The position numbers were made by a program, and so were the translations under genes. From Candidatus Omnitrophota bacterium (lineage in GTDB: Bacteria; Omnitrophota; Omnitrophia; Omnitrophales; JACROU01): a stretch of 10,939 nt of DNA. The notes beneath the pieces are model-generated. The model ran no database searches. It worked only from the letters and a program-made list of their open reading frames with translations, and was not told where the DNA came from. Location: assembly GCA_016206875.1 (NCBI GenBank), contig JACQQR010000137.1:1-10939 (forward strand), written 5' to 3'. The first letter of the stretch is position 1. Every line of letters starts with the position of its first letter. Below, one piece after another: positions 5,802-10,939 of this stretch.

Positions 5802-6650
5802 ATGGCTGAAATTCTCTCTTTTTGCAATCAAAAAGGCGGCGTTGGTAAAACCACAACGGCCGTCAACATAGCCTCATCGTTTGCAAGCCATAACCTGAAA
5901 ACATTATTGATCGATATTGATCCACAAGCCAATGCTACAAGTGGAGTTGGAGTAGAAAAGTCATCGCTTGAAGCCACAATTTATCATGTACTCACCGGAT
6001 CAAAATCCGCCCGCGAAGTAATTCATAGCAGTTGTTTGGAAAACCTATCCATTCTTCCGGCCAAAGCAGAACTTACGGGGGCGGAAATAGAACTAATCGA
6101 TACTTCTAATAGAGAATTCTTGCTTCGTGAAGCTATTGCGCAGCTATGCTCAGAGTTTGATTGTATTATTATTGATTGTCCACCATCACTTAATTTATTG
6201 ACTATAAATGGGTTATGTGCTTCTACAAAGTTAATAGTTCATTTGCAGTGTGAGTATTATGCACTAGAAGGTTTAGGTCAGCTTGTGCAAACTTATGAGT
6301 TAATCCGCGCCAAATTAAATCCCTCGCTAGAAATTGGGGGCATTGTGCTTACCATGGCTGATCTGAGAACAAAGCTTGCAGAACAGGTCATTGGTGAAGT
6401 GAAGAAATTTTTTGGCGACAAAGTATTCCAAACTAATATTCCTCGCTCCATTCGGTTGAGCGAAGCACCCAGTTTCGGGAAACCCGCACTTCTGTATGAT
6501 CCGCACGGGAAAGGTACCAAAGCCTACCAAGCCCTGGCCGAAGAAATGTTGACGCGATTTGGGCTCAAAAAACAAGAAATTAAAAATCAACCGCAAGGCG
6601 AAACAGTTCAACAAGTTGTTTCTGAAATTGGAGGAGCAAACCATGAATGA
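5802..6650 (+). CDS. parA: Chromosome partitioning ATPase ParA/Soj
   Basis: A protein of 282 residues of the MinD/ParA P-loop family. The deviant Walker A motif KGGVGKTT is at residues 11-18, with the signature Lys11 and Lys16. The DIDPQAN motif is at 38-44 and Walker B, CIIIDCPPS, has Asp125. There is no N-terminal DNA-binding extension, so it is the chromosomal Soj type, not the P1-plasmid type. ATP-bound ParA dimers coat the nucleoid, and ParB bound at parS triggers hydrolysis, which moves the origin. The start has a clear AGGAG at eight nt. The gene overlaps parB by eight nt, and its last 20-30 residues form a polar tail beyond the usual fold. Two parS sites lie just upstream. Confidence 0.97.
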   Translation: MAEILSFCNQKGGVGKTTTAVNIASSFASHNLKTLLIDIDPQANATSGVGVEKSSLEATIYHVLTGSKSAREVIHSSCLENLSILPAKAELTGAEIELIDTSNREFLLREAIAQLCSEFDCIIIDCPPSLNLLTINGLCASTKLIVHLQCEYYALEGLGQLVQTYELIRAKLNPSLEIGGIVLTMADLRTKLAEQVIGEVKKFFGDKVFQTNIPRSIRLSEAPSFGKPALLYDPHGKGTKAYQALAEEMLTRFGLKKQEIKNQPQGETVQQVVSEIGGANHE

Positions 6651-7551
6651 GTCTCACCAAAACGAAAAAAAAATGTTCCGAGGTTTAGGAAAAGGGTTAG
6701 GCGCTCTGATCCCGGATACGTACGTAAACACGCTTCAACAAAAAAAAGAAGCCGCCGCTACGAGCGCCGGCGGAGTGTTCGAAGTGGATATCCATAAGAT
6801 TCTTCCCAATCCCGATCAACCGCGCACTGAGTTCAATGATTTGCGCATTGAAGAATTAGCCAATTCCATTCGGGAACGCGGCATTGTGCAGCCTTTAGTT
6901 GTGAAGAAAAAAGGGGATCAATACGAACTCATTTGCGGCGAGCGCCGTTTCCGCGCAGCACAGCGTTTGGGGCTGGCTTCCGTTCCCGTTATCGTAAAGG
7001 ATATTGCCGATGAAGCCCTTCTAGAAGTGGCGCTTATCGAAAACATTCAACGCGAAGATTTAAATCCTCTGGAAGAAGCACGGGCTTTTTTGAGGCTGGT
7101 GGAAGAGCGCGGGATGTCGCAGGAAGAAATTGCCAAACGCGTGGGCAAAGACCGCTCCACAGTAGCCAATGCCTTACGGCTTCTTCGATTGCCGGATGAA
7201 ATTAGGGAACTTGTGCTGACCGGTATGCTCTCCGAAGGCCATGCCCGGGCGATTCTAGGCCTTCCCACCGAGGCGTTGCAAAAAAGTTTGGCCACACGCA
7301 TTGCGCAAGAAGGTTTGTCGGTGCGGCAAGTAGAAGACATTGTGCAAAAAAATTCAGGGGGTAAACGCCGCGCTAAAAAACTCCGCCGGCTTGACGGGCA
7401 GATTTTGGATTTGGAAGGGAAACTCGAAAAACGCCTGGGCACACAAGTGCGCATCTTCGATCATAAAGGCAAAGGCCGCTTGGAAATCCGCTACTTTTCC
7501 CTAGATCAGCTGGATCTTGTTTTAAATGTCATTGGCGTCTCAAAAGACTAA
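6643..7551 (+). CDS. parB: Chromosome partitioning protein ParB/Spo0J
   Basis: A protein of 302 residues. The N-terminal FRGLGKGLGALIP is the usual ParA-stimulating start. The ParB/Srx CTPase fold follows with LPNPDQPRTEF, ELANSIRERGIVQPLVV and the arginine motif GERRFRAA at 99-106, then ALIENIQREDLNPLEEA. A helix-turn-helix (SQEEIAKRVGKDRSTVANALRLL, about 159-181) reads parS, and LSEGHARAILGL follows it. The C-terminal part is the dimerisation region. The ATG at 6643 has GGAGGAG six nt upstream; the open frame before it runs inside parA and is not family-like. ATG 6673 is a possible alternative start, directly after a run of nine A. ParB loads at parS and spreads as a CTP-dependent clamp. 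Confidence 0.97.
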   Translation: MNESHQNEKKMFRGLGKGLGALIPDTYVNTLQQKKEAAATSAGGVFEVDIHKILPNPDQPRTEFNDLRIEELANSIRERGIVQPLVVKKKGDQYELICGERRFRAAQRLGLASVPVIVKDIADEALLEVALIENIQREDLNPLEEARAFLRLVEERGMSQEEIAKRVGKDRSTVANALRLLRLPDEIRELVLTGMLSEGHARAILGLPTEALQKSLATRIAQEGLSVRQVEDIVQKNSGGKRRAKKLRRLDGQILDLEGKLEKRLGTQVRIFDHKGKGRLEIRYFSLDQLDLVLNVIGVSKD

Positions 7552-7554
7552 TGC

Positions 7555-7636
7555 AGCGTGACAATTGATTTTGGGCGTAGCCCATTTCAATCTGCACAGT
7601 ACCGCGTACCCATAAAATCAAATGTTTTGCGGTACT
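7555..7636 (+). repeat. Dispersed intergenic repeat, copy 2
   Basis: The core 7574-7611 matches 134-172 at about 34 of 39 positions. It begins within a few nt of the parB stop. AGTACCGC (7598-7605) and GCGGTACT (7629-7636) form a perfect 8-bp stem, the counterpart of the stem in copy 1. The opening 20 nt are more diverged from copies 1 and 3. It may mark the end of the parAB transcript. Confidence 0.65.
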
Positions 7637-7656
7637 AAAAAATTTGTTCAAGACAG

Positions 7657-7685
7657 CTGTCACTCCTGCCATCGCCTGTTATAAT
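7657..7685 (+). promoter_or_regulatory. Promoter of dnaX
   Basis: CTGTCA (7657-7662), a 17-nt spacer and a perfect TATAAT (7680-7685) preceded by TG at 7677-7678 form a strong extended -10 promoter. The 10-bp palindrome GACAGCTGTC (7652-7661) overlaps the -35 and could be an operator. Transcription should start near 7692, which rules out translation from the ATG at 7684. Confidence 0.65.
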
Positions 7686-7710
7686 GATCGCGTCACCCGG
7701 AGAAACCCGA

Positions 7711-9405
7711 ATGTCCTATCTTGTATTTGCCCGCAAATATAGACCGCAAACACTCAACGATTTGGTGGGTCAAGAACACGTTTCCATTACTCTGCGCAAT
7801 GCACTGACGCAGGGGCGCGTGGCGCAAAGTTTTCTTTTTTCCGGGACCCGCGGCGTGGGAAAAACCTCTGCCGCGCGCATCTTGGCTAAAATGATCAATT
7901 GCCAGAACATCAAGCCCGGCGAAGATCCGTGCGGAAAATGTCTGAGCTGCCAGGAAATCACGGTTGGAAATAGCCTGGATGTGTTGGAGATCGACGGCGC
8001 TTCAAACCGCGGCATTGATGAAATCCGCAATTTGCGCGACACCGTGAAATTCAAACCCATGTCGGGCCTATATAAAATTATCATCATTGATGAAGTTCAT
8101 ATGCTCACCGGTGAGGCGTTTAACGCACTGTTGAAAACTTTGGAAGAGCCGCCCGCCCACGTGAAATTTATTTTTGCCACCACCGAAGCACATAAAGTGC
8201 CGCTCACCATTCTCTCACGCTGCCAGCGTTTTCAGTTTCGCCGTATTCCCACCGGGGCCATTGTGGCCACGCTCGAGGCTGTGTCAAAAAAGGAAGGTGT
8301 GAAGGCCGAGCGCGAGGCGCTCTTTGTCATGGCACGTCAGGCCGAGGGCAGTCTTCGCGACGCCGAAAGTTTGTTTGAGCAAATGATCAGTTTCTCGGGC
8401 CGCGAGCTTAAAAAAGAAGATGTGGAGCGTTCGCTGGGTATTCCGCCTCACTCGGCGCTTTTTTCCTTCGTGGAGGCTATCAGCAAGCACGAGGCGAAGC
8501 GCGTATTAGAGCTTTTGGAAGATTTGCTTGCGCGTGGGGAAGACGCGGCATTTTTTGTAACAGGGCTTTTGGAAACCTTTCGCGCACTGTTACTTTCCGA
8601 AGTGATGGAACAACCCGGAAAATTGTTGGAGATGAGTGAGGAAAGCGAAGAGGCGCTTCGAAAACTGAAAGGCCGGTTTTCCAAAAACGATTTATTCATG
8701 ATTTTAGAAGCGCTTCAAGAGCTGGCTTGGAAAGTGCGCCGTTCGGCCAACCCGCGAATTTTGGTGGAGGTGGCGCTTTTGGAATTGGCCAGCCGCGAGT
8801 CGGTAGAATCGATCTCGGCGCTCGTGAGTGAATTAAGAGACTTAAAAAAAAACGATAAATCCTTTCCGGTCCCAGTAAATCCTGAGCCTGCCGAACAAAA
8901 ATCTCAAGCGCAGCCGCAAAAAAACTTTTCGAATCCCAAAGCATCTTCCGAGCCGTCAGTCATTACGCCTCCAAAATCCGCCGGCTCAGTTTCGCTTCGA
9001 GCCACAGCCGCTTTCGACATTGCCGACTTTCGGACTCAATGGCCGGAAATTGTGGAAGCGGTGAAGGCAGTCAAAATATCAGCGGGTAATTTCCTGGCCG
9101 AGGCCGAGCCGGTGGCCGGCGACGGAAAAGAGCTTGTGATTGGGTTTCCGGAGCATCTTCGATTTCACAAAGAAGTATTTGAAAAATTAGAAAATGCCGA
9201 GCTGGTGCGCCGCGCAGTTATAGAGAAAACAGGCATCACATCAGCGCTCAAATTTGTCGTGCTTGGAAGAGCGTATTCTACTTATGGCACGGCGGCTTCC
9301 GGTATAGACCCGGCAGTCCGTGACAGGAACGCTGAAGAAAAAGTGCCGGATATCATCACTGAGGCCATGAACTTGTTTGAAGGCCGTATCTTGCGTAAAG
9401 ACTGA
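7711..9405 (+). CDS. dnaX: DNA polymerase III subunit tau/gamma
   Basis: A protein of 564 residues starting with the canonical MSYLVFARKYRPQTLNDLVGQ. The AAA+ clamp-loader module shows Walker A GTRGVGKTS (45-53, Lys51), a zinc site (Cys64, 74, 77, 80), Walker B IIIDEVHML (Asp127-Glu128) and the SRC motif (169-171). Domain III extends to about residue 365. A low-complexity Pro/Ser/Lys linker leads to a C-terminal tau-type domain (about 430-530). The protein assembles the clamp loader that places the beta clamp on primed DNA. GGAG (7699-7702) precedes the ATG, and an upstream ATG at 7684 lies inside the -10 box. Nine A residues at 8844-8852 may allow a shorter gamma form. recR follows, as in many bacteria, although no ybaB/ebfC lies between them. 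Confidence 0.97.
   Translation: MSYLVFARKYRPQTLNDLVGQEHVSITLRNALTQGRVAQSFLFSGTRGVGKTSAARILAKMINCQNIKPGEDPCGKCLSCQEITVGNSLDVLEIDGASNRGIDEIRNLRDTVKFKPMSGLYKIIIIDEVHMLTGEAFNALLKTLEEPPAHVKFIFATTEAHKVPLTILSRCQRFQFRRIPTGAIVATLEAVSKKEGVKAEREALFVMARQAEGSLRDAESLFEQMISFSGRELKKEDVERSLGIPPHSALFSFVEAISKHEAKRVLELLEDLLARGEDAAFFVTGLLETFRALLLSEVMEQPGKLLEMSEESEEALRKLKGRFSKNDLFMILEALQELAWKVRRSANPRILVEVALLELASRESVESISALVSELRDLKKNDKSFPVPVNPEPAEQKSQAQPQKNFSNPKASSEPSVITPPKSAGSVSLRATAAFDIADFRTQWPEIVEAVKAVKISAGNFLAEAEPVAGDGKELVIGFPEHLRFHKEVFEKLENAELVRRAVIEKTGITSALKFVVLGRAYSTYGTAASGIDPAVRDRNAEEKVPDIITEAMNLFEGRILRKD
8844..8858 (+). other. Possible slippage site in dnaX (nine A followed by -1 frame stop)
   Basis: A run of nine A (8844-8852) occupies codons 378-381. 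Shifting into the -1 frame, or adding one A to the transcript, gives Lys-Lys-Lys-Arg and then TAA at 8856-8858, a product of 382 residues. Losing one A gives a stop about ten codons later. The site lies at the boundary between domain III and the tau-specific part. Similar sites produce gamma in E. coli (ribosomal) and Thermus thermophilus (transcriptional). Confidence 0.5.
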
Positions 9406-9453
9406 TTTAATTGTGTGGCACGATATGTGCTGCCTCTTTCATAGGGAGCGTTC

Positions 9454-10104
9454 ATGAAGGGTTATTCGGCCTCCATAAATTATTTAATTCAAGCGTTTGC
9501 GCGTTTTCCGGGTATTGGCCCGCGCACGGCCGAGCGCATGGTGTTTTATCTCTTAAAATCCGAGCCTGGCGAGGCGCGGAGAATGGCTGAATTGATTTTG
9601 CGTGTCAAAGAGCATACGTTTTTTTGCGAGCGCTGTTTTAATTTGAGCGAATCGAAGCTGTGTCATATATGTCTGGATGAGTCGCGCGAAGCGCACAAAA
9701 TTTTGGTGGTGGAAGACCCGAAAGATGTGGCCGCGTTTGAAAAATCAGGCATCTACCGCGGGCTGTACCACGTGCTTGTGGGCCACCTTTCGCCGCAGGA
9801 CGGCATTGGGCCTGAGGATATTCGCGTGCGCGAACTGTTCGACCGCGTGGAGCGCGAGGGACTTCGCGAATTGATTTTGGCCACCAGCGCGCGCTCGGAA
9901 GGCGAGGCCACCTCGCAGTATATTGCGGCCATGTTGGCCGCGCGAGCGCAAGTGCGCATCACACGCATCGCCCGCGGCATTCCCGTGGGACATCCGATTG
10001 AATTTGCCGACCAGGCCACGCTGGCGCGCGCTTTTGAAGGGCGGCAGGAAATGAAACAGGAGGTGAGGAGAGGCCATGAAATACAAGTGCCAGAATCTCA
10101 ATAA
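9454..10104 (+). CDS. recR: Recombination mediator protein RecR
   Basis: A protein of 216 residues, slightly longer than the usual 198-200. The helix-hairpin-helix FARFPGIGPRTAERMVFYLL is followed by a zinc finger with Cys58, Cys61, Cys70 and Cys73, then a Toprim domain starting ILVVEDPKDVAAFE (Glu87). Near the end are SEGEATSQYI and the ring-forming GIPVGHPIEFADQATLARAF. RecR with RecO or RecF helps load RecA at SSB-coated gaps. AGGGAG (9443-9448) precedes the ATG. The gene lies 48 nt after dnaX and is probably cotranscribed. The last 16-18 residues are extra, and their codons overlap dgkA by 29 nt. The Glu-rich tail there is also the purine-rich ribosome-binding stretch of dgkA. Confidence 0.97.
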   Translation: MKGYSASINYLIQAFARFPGIGPRTAERMVFYLLKSEPGEARRMAELILRVKEHTFFCERCFNLSESKLCHICLDESREAHKILVVEDPKDVAAFEKSGIYRGLYHVLVGHLSPQDGIGPEDIRVRELFDRVEREGLRELILATSARSEGEATSQYIAAMLAARAQVRITRIARGIPVGHPIEFADQATLARAFEGRQEMKQEVRRGHEIQVPESQ

Positions 10105-10447
10105 AAAACTTGGCTTTGCCTGGAGCGGGGTGTGTTCGGTATTCAGAAATGAATTCAGTTTCCGAACAGAACTTTTGTGCGCCTTGATTGTCATCGCTGC
10201 CGGAATATTTTTTGGCCTGAAGCACGGGGAGTGGATGGTTTTGATTGTGAGCACGGCCCTGATTTTTTCCGCAGAATTCTTGAACACAGCCGTAGAAAAT
10301 ATTTTGGATATGGCTTATCCCTATGAACACAACGGCATCAAAACCACCAAAGACATCGCCGCCGCCGGTGTCTTCATGGCCAACCTAGCCGCCATCGCCG
10401 TCACCCTAATTCTGTTTGTCCCGCGTATCATTACATTATTCGCATAG
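10076..10447 (+). CDS. dgkA: Diacylglycerol kinase family protein (DgkA/undecaprenol kinase-like)
   Basis: A protein of 123 residues with three membrane helices, the size of prokaryotic DgkA. A surface helix with NEFSFRTEL is followed by the signature AEFLNTAVENILDM, with catalytic-site Glu67 and Glu75 and Asn71, and then KTTKDIAAAGV. The NEFSFRTEL part resembles the undecaprenol kinases of Gram-positive bacteria more than E. coli DgkA, so the substrate (diacylglycerol or undecaprenol) is open. The enzyme works in the inner membrane and returns the lipid to its phosphorylated form. The ATG lies inside recR, after an overlapping purine-rich GAGGAGAGG, so translation should be coupled. A dispersed repeat begins eight nt after the stop. 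Confidence 0.95.
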   Translation: MKYKCQNLNKKLGFAWSGVCSVFRNEFSFRTELLCALIVIAAGIFFGLKHGEWMVLIVSTALIFSAEFLNTAVENILDMAYPYEHNGIKTTKDIAAAGVFMANLAAIAVTLILFVPRIITLFA

Positions 10448-10455
10448 GCTAGGTA

Positions 10456-10503
10456 CCGTGTCAGGATAAAAAATAGGCGCAACCTATTGTCAAACGGCAC
10501 AGC
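10456..10503 (+). repeat. Dispersed intergenic repeat, copy 3 (5' half)
   Basis: Bases 10456-10479 are identical to 114-137. Similarity to copy 1 continues in a weaker form to ACGGCACAG (10494-10502) and then stops, so the stem-forming 3' half is missing. It lies eight nt after the dgkA stop, in the same orientation as the other copies. Confidence 0.65.
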
Positions 10504-10558
10504 GACTTTGGTATTGTTTCTCCCAAATTTTCACTAGCGCCGACCCAATCCCATCCGG

Positions 10559-10564
10559 TATACT
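10559..10564 (+). promoter_or_regulatory. Candidate -10 box upstream of the tRNA/GIY-YIG unit
   Basis: TATACT lies about 25 nt before the tRNA-Asn 5' remnant at 10590, the usual distance for a tRNA promoter. No good -35 box is visible. If real, it would have driven the tRNA before the nuclease gene came between, and would now transcribe both. Confidence 0.3.
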
Positions 10565-10587
10565 TTCCAGACATTTTTCTCATCAAT

Positions 10588-10628
10588 ATTCCCCGGTAGC
10601 CTGCCTGCCGGCAGGCAGGCTCAGTTGG
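10588..10628 (+). repeat. Duplicated 5' end of tRNA-Asn, split by a palindrome
   Basis: ATTCCCCGGTAG (10588-10599) and CTCAGTTGG (10620-10628) together equal the 5' end of the tRNA-Asn (10866-10886) without a gap. Between them lies the 20-nt palindrome described separately. After CTCAGTTGG the match stops. The GIY-YIG gene therefore lies between two direct repeats of the tRNA 5' end, like an insertion flanked by target duplications. Confidence 0.8.
10598..10621. repeat. Perfect 24-bp G/C-rich palindrome
   Basis: The sequence is fully self-complementary around 10609/10610. Relative to the tRNA it is an insert of CCTGCCTGCCGGCAGGCAGG (10600-10619), the outer AG and CT being shared with the tRNA sequence. 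Its composition differs sharply from the surroundings, so it looks like an inserted short mobile palindrome. Confidence 0.85.
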
Positions 10629-10637
10629 GTTAACGTG

Positions 10638-10877
10638 ATGAAGGTATACGCATTAGTGAGTAAAAAAGACGGTTATCTCTACATTGGTCTTTCCGAAGAC
10701 GTAAATCGAAGATTGTTAGAGCATAATTCTGGATACTCAAAATCTACAAAACACCGCAGGCCTTTTGAAGTAATTTATGTAGAAAACTGTGCCGATCGAA
10801 AAACCGCTCGGACAAGAGAGAAATATTTAAAAAGTGGTATAGGCAGAGAATATTTAAAAAAATTAATTCCCCGGTAG
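10638..10877 (+). CDS. Small GIY-YIG family endonuclease-like protein
   Basis: A protein of 79 residues with a single GIY-YIG domain: VYALVSKKDGYLYIGLSEDVNRRLLEHNSG, then STKHRRPFEVIYVE and ARTREKYLKSGIGREYLKKL. The first motif is Y-A-L then Y-I-G; the conserved Arg (NRR), the His and the Glu (YVE) expected in this family are visible. Small single-domain members are widespread and mostly uncharacterised. The ATG at 10638 is preferred to the GTG just before it; no clear Shine-Dalgarno is present. The last residues Pro-Arg and the TAG stop are encoded by the 5' end of the tRNA-Asn, a 10-nt overlap. The gene is more AT-rich than the block to its left and is flanked by duplicated tRNA 5' ends, which suggests a mobile origin. 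Its substrate is unknown. Confidence 0.85.
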   Translation: MKVYALVSKKDGYLYIGLSEDVNRRLLEHNSGYSKSTKHRRPFEVIYVENCADRKTARTREKYLKSGIGREYLKKLIPR

Positions 10878-10939
10878 CTCAGTTGGTAGAGCAGCGCGCT
10901 GTTATCGCGATTGTCCCAGGTTCGAGTCCTGGCCGGGGA
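10868..10939 (+). tRNA. tRNA-Asn (anticodon GTT), discriminator base beyond the window
   Basis: The cloverleaf fits completely. The acceptor stem TCCCCGG (10868-10874) pairs with CCGGGGA (10933-10939). The D arm is GCTC/GAGC with the loop AGTTGGTA. The anticodon stem GCGCG/CGCGA (10894-10898, 10906-10910) has a G-A mismatch at its base. The loop CTGTTAT carries anticodon GTT at 10901-10903. The T arm is CCAGG-TTCGAGT-CCTGG. Position 73 and any encoded CCA lie outside. The first ten bases are also the end of the GIY-YIG gene. Confidence 0.95.

Noticed and set aside
6665..6673. Run of nine A in parB as a programmed slippage site
   Set aside because: It lies ten codons into parB, where a shift would only give a very short peptide, and it is directly followed by an in-frame ATG. 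An A-rich codon context is the simpler explanation.
7684..7710. Upstream ATG of dnaX adding nine residues
   Set aside because: This ATG is part of the TATAAT -10 box, upstream of the expected transcription start, whereas ATG 7711 has a GGAG and gives the family's usual N-terminus.
9745..10287. Long minus-strand open frame (180 codons) opposite recR and dgkA
   Set aside because: It lies wholly antisense to two well-recognised genes, has no recognisable domain or ribosome-binding site, and its composition reflects the codon pattern of the opposite strand.

Overview
This is a bacterial chromosomal housekeeping block of the kind usually found around the replication origin, with a pilin-like gene tail and a small membrane/metal-protein pair at the left end and a small nuclease gene fused to a tRNA at the right end. 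YidC has a large N-terminal periplasmic domain, and the pilin-like tail and exported metal-site protein fit the same picture, so a diderm bacterium is likely. The gene set does not fix the phylum. The mix of pilin tail, many intergenic palindromic repeats and a small GIY-YIG gene is reminiscent of candidate phyla such as Omnitrophota, but that is a guess. Base composition is moderate.

Layout. 2-73 is the C-terminal end of a pilin/pseudopilin-like protein (+). 239-893 is a minus-strand pair: an exported YHS-type metal-site protein followed by a DUF2231-like membrane protein. 1104-3523 is a tightly packed plus-strand operon rpmH-rnpA-yidD-yidC, with ATGA overlaps between rnpA, yidD and yidC. 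3524-3728 holds a terminator hairpin, a striking set of GTCACT/AGTGAC palindromes and a good promoter that would make mnmG nearly leaderless. mnmG (3729-5537) ends inside a parS site. The 264-nt gap before parA carries a second, perfect parS, a 24-bp inverted repeat, two DnaA-box-like sites and an AT-rich stretch, which makes it a candidate oriC. parA-parB (5802-7551) overlap and form the segregation module acting on those parS sites. dnaX, recR and dgkA follow on the same strand. A GIY-YIG nuclease gene at the right edge ends inside a tRNA-Asn(GTT) that runs off the window.

How the parts work together: rpmH/rnpA serve ribosome assembly and tRNA processing, yidD/yidC membrane-protein insertion, mnmG tRNA wobble modification, parABS segregation of the replicated origin, dnaX the replicative clamp loader, recR recombinational repair, and dgkA lipid-carrier or diacylglycerol phosphorylation.

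Most interesting observations: (1) the GIY-YIG gene is flanked by duplicated tRNA-Asn 5' ends, the upstream copy being split by a 20-bp GC palindrome, which looks like a mobile unit targeting a tRNA; (2) dnaX carries nine consecutive A residues just before the tau-specific part, and both shifted frames stop almost at once, suggesting a tau/gamma slippage switch; (3) a parS site that also encodes the end of MnmG; (4) a dispersed repeat family lying just downstream of three plus-strand genes; (5) an iterated palindrome cluster in front of the apparently leaderless mnmG.
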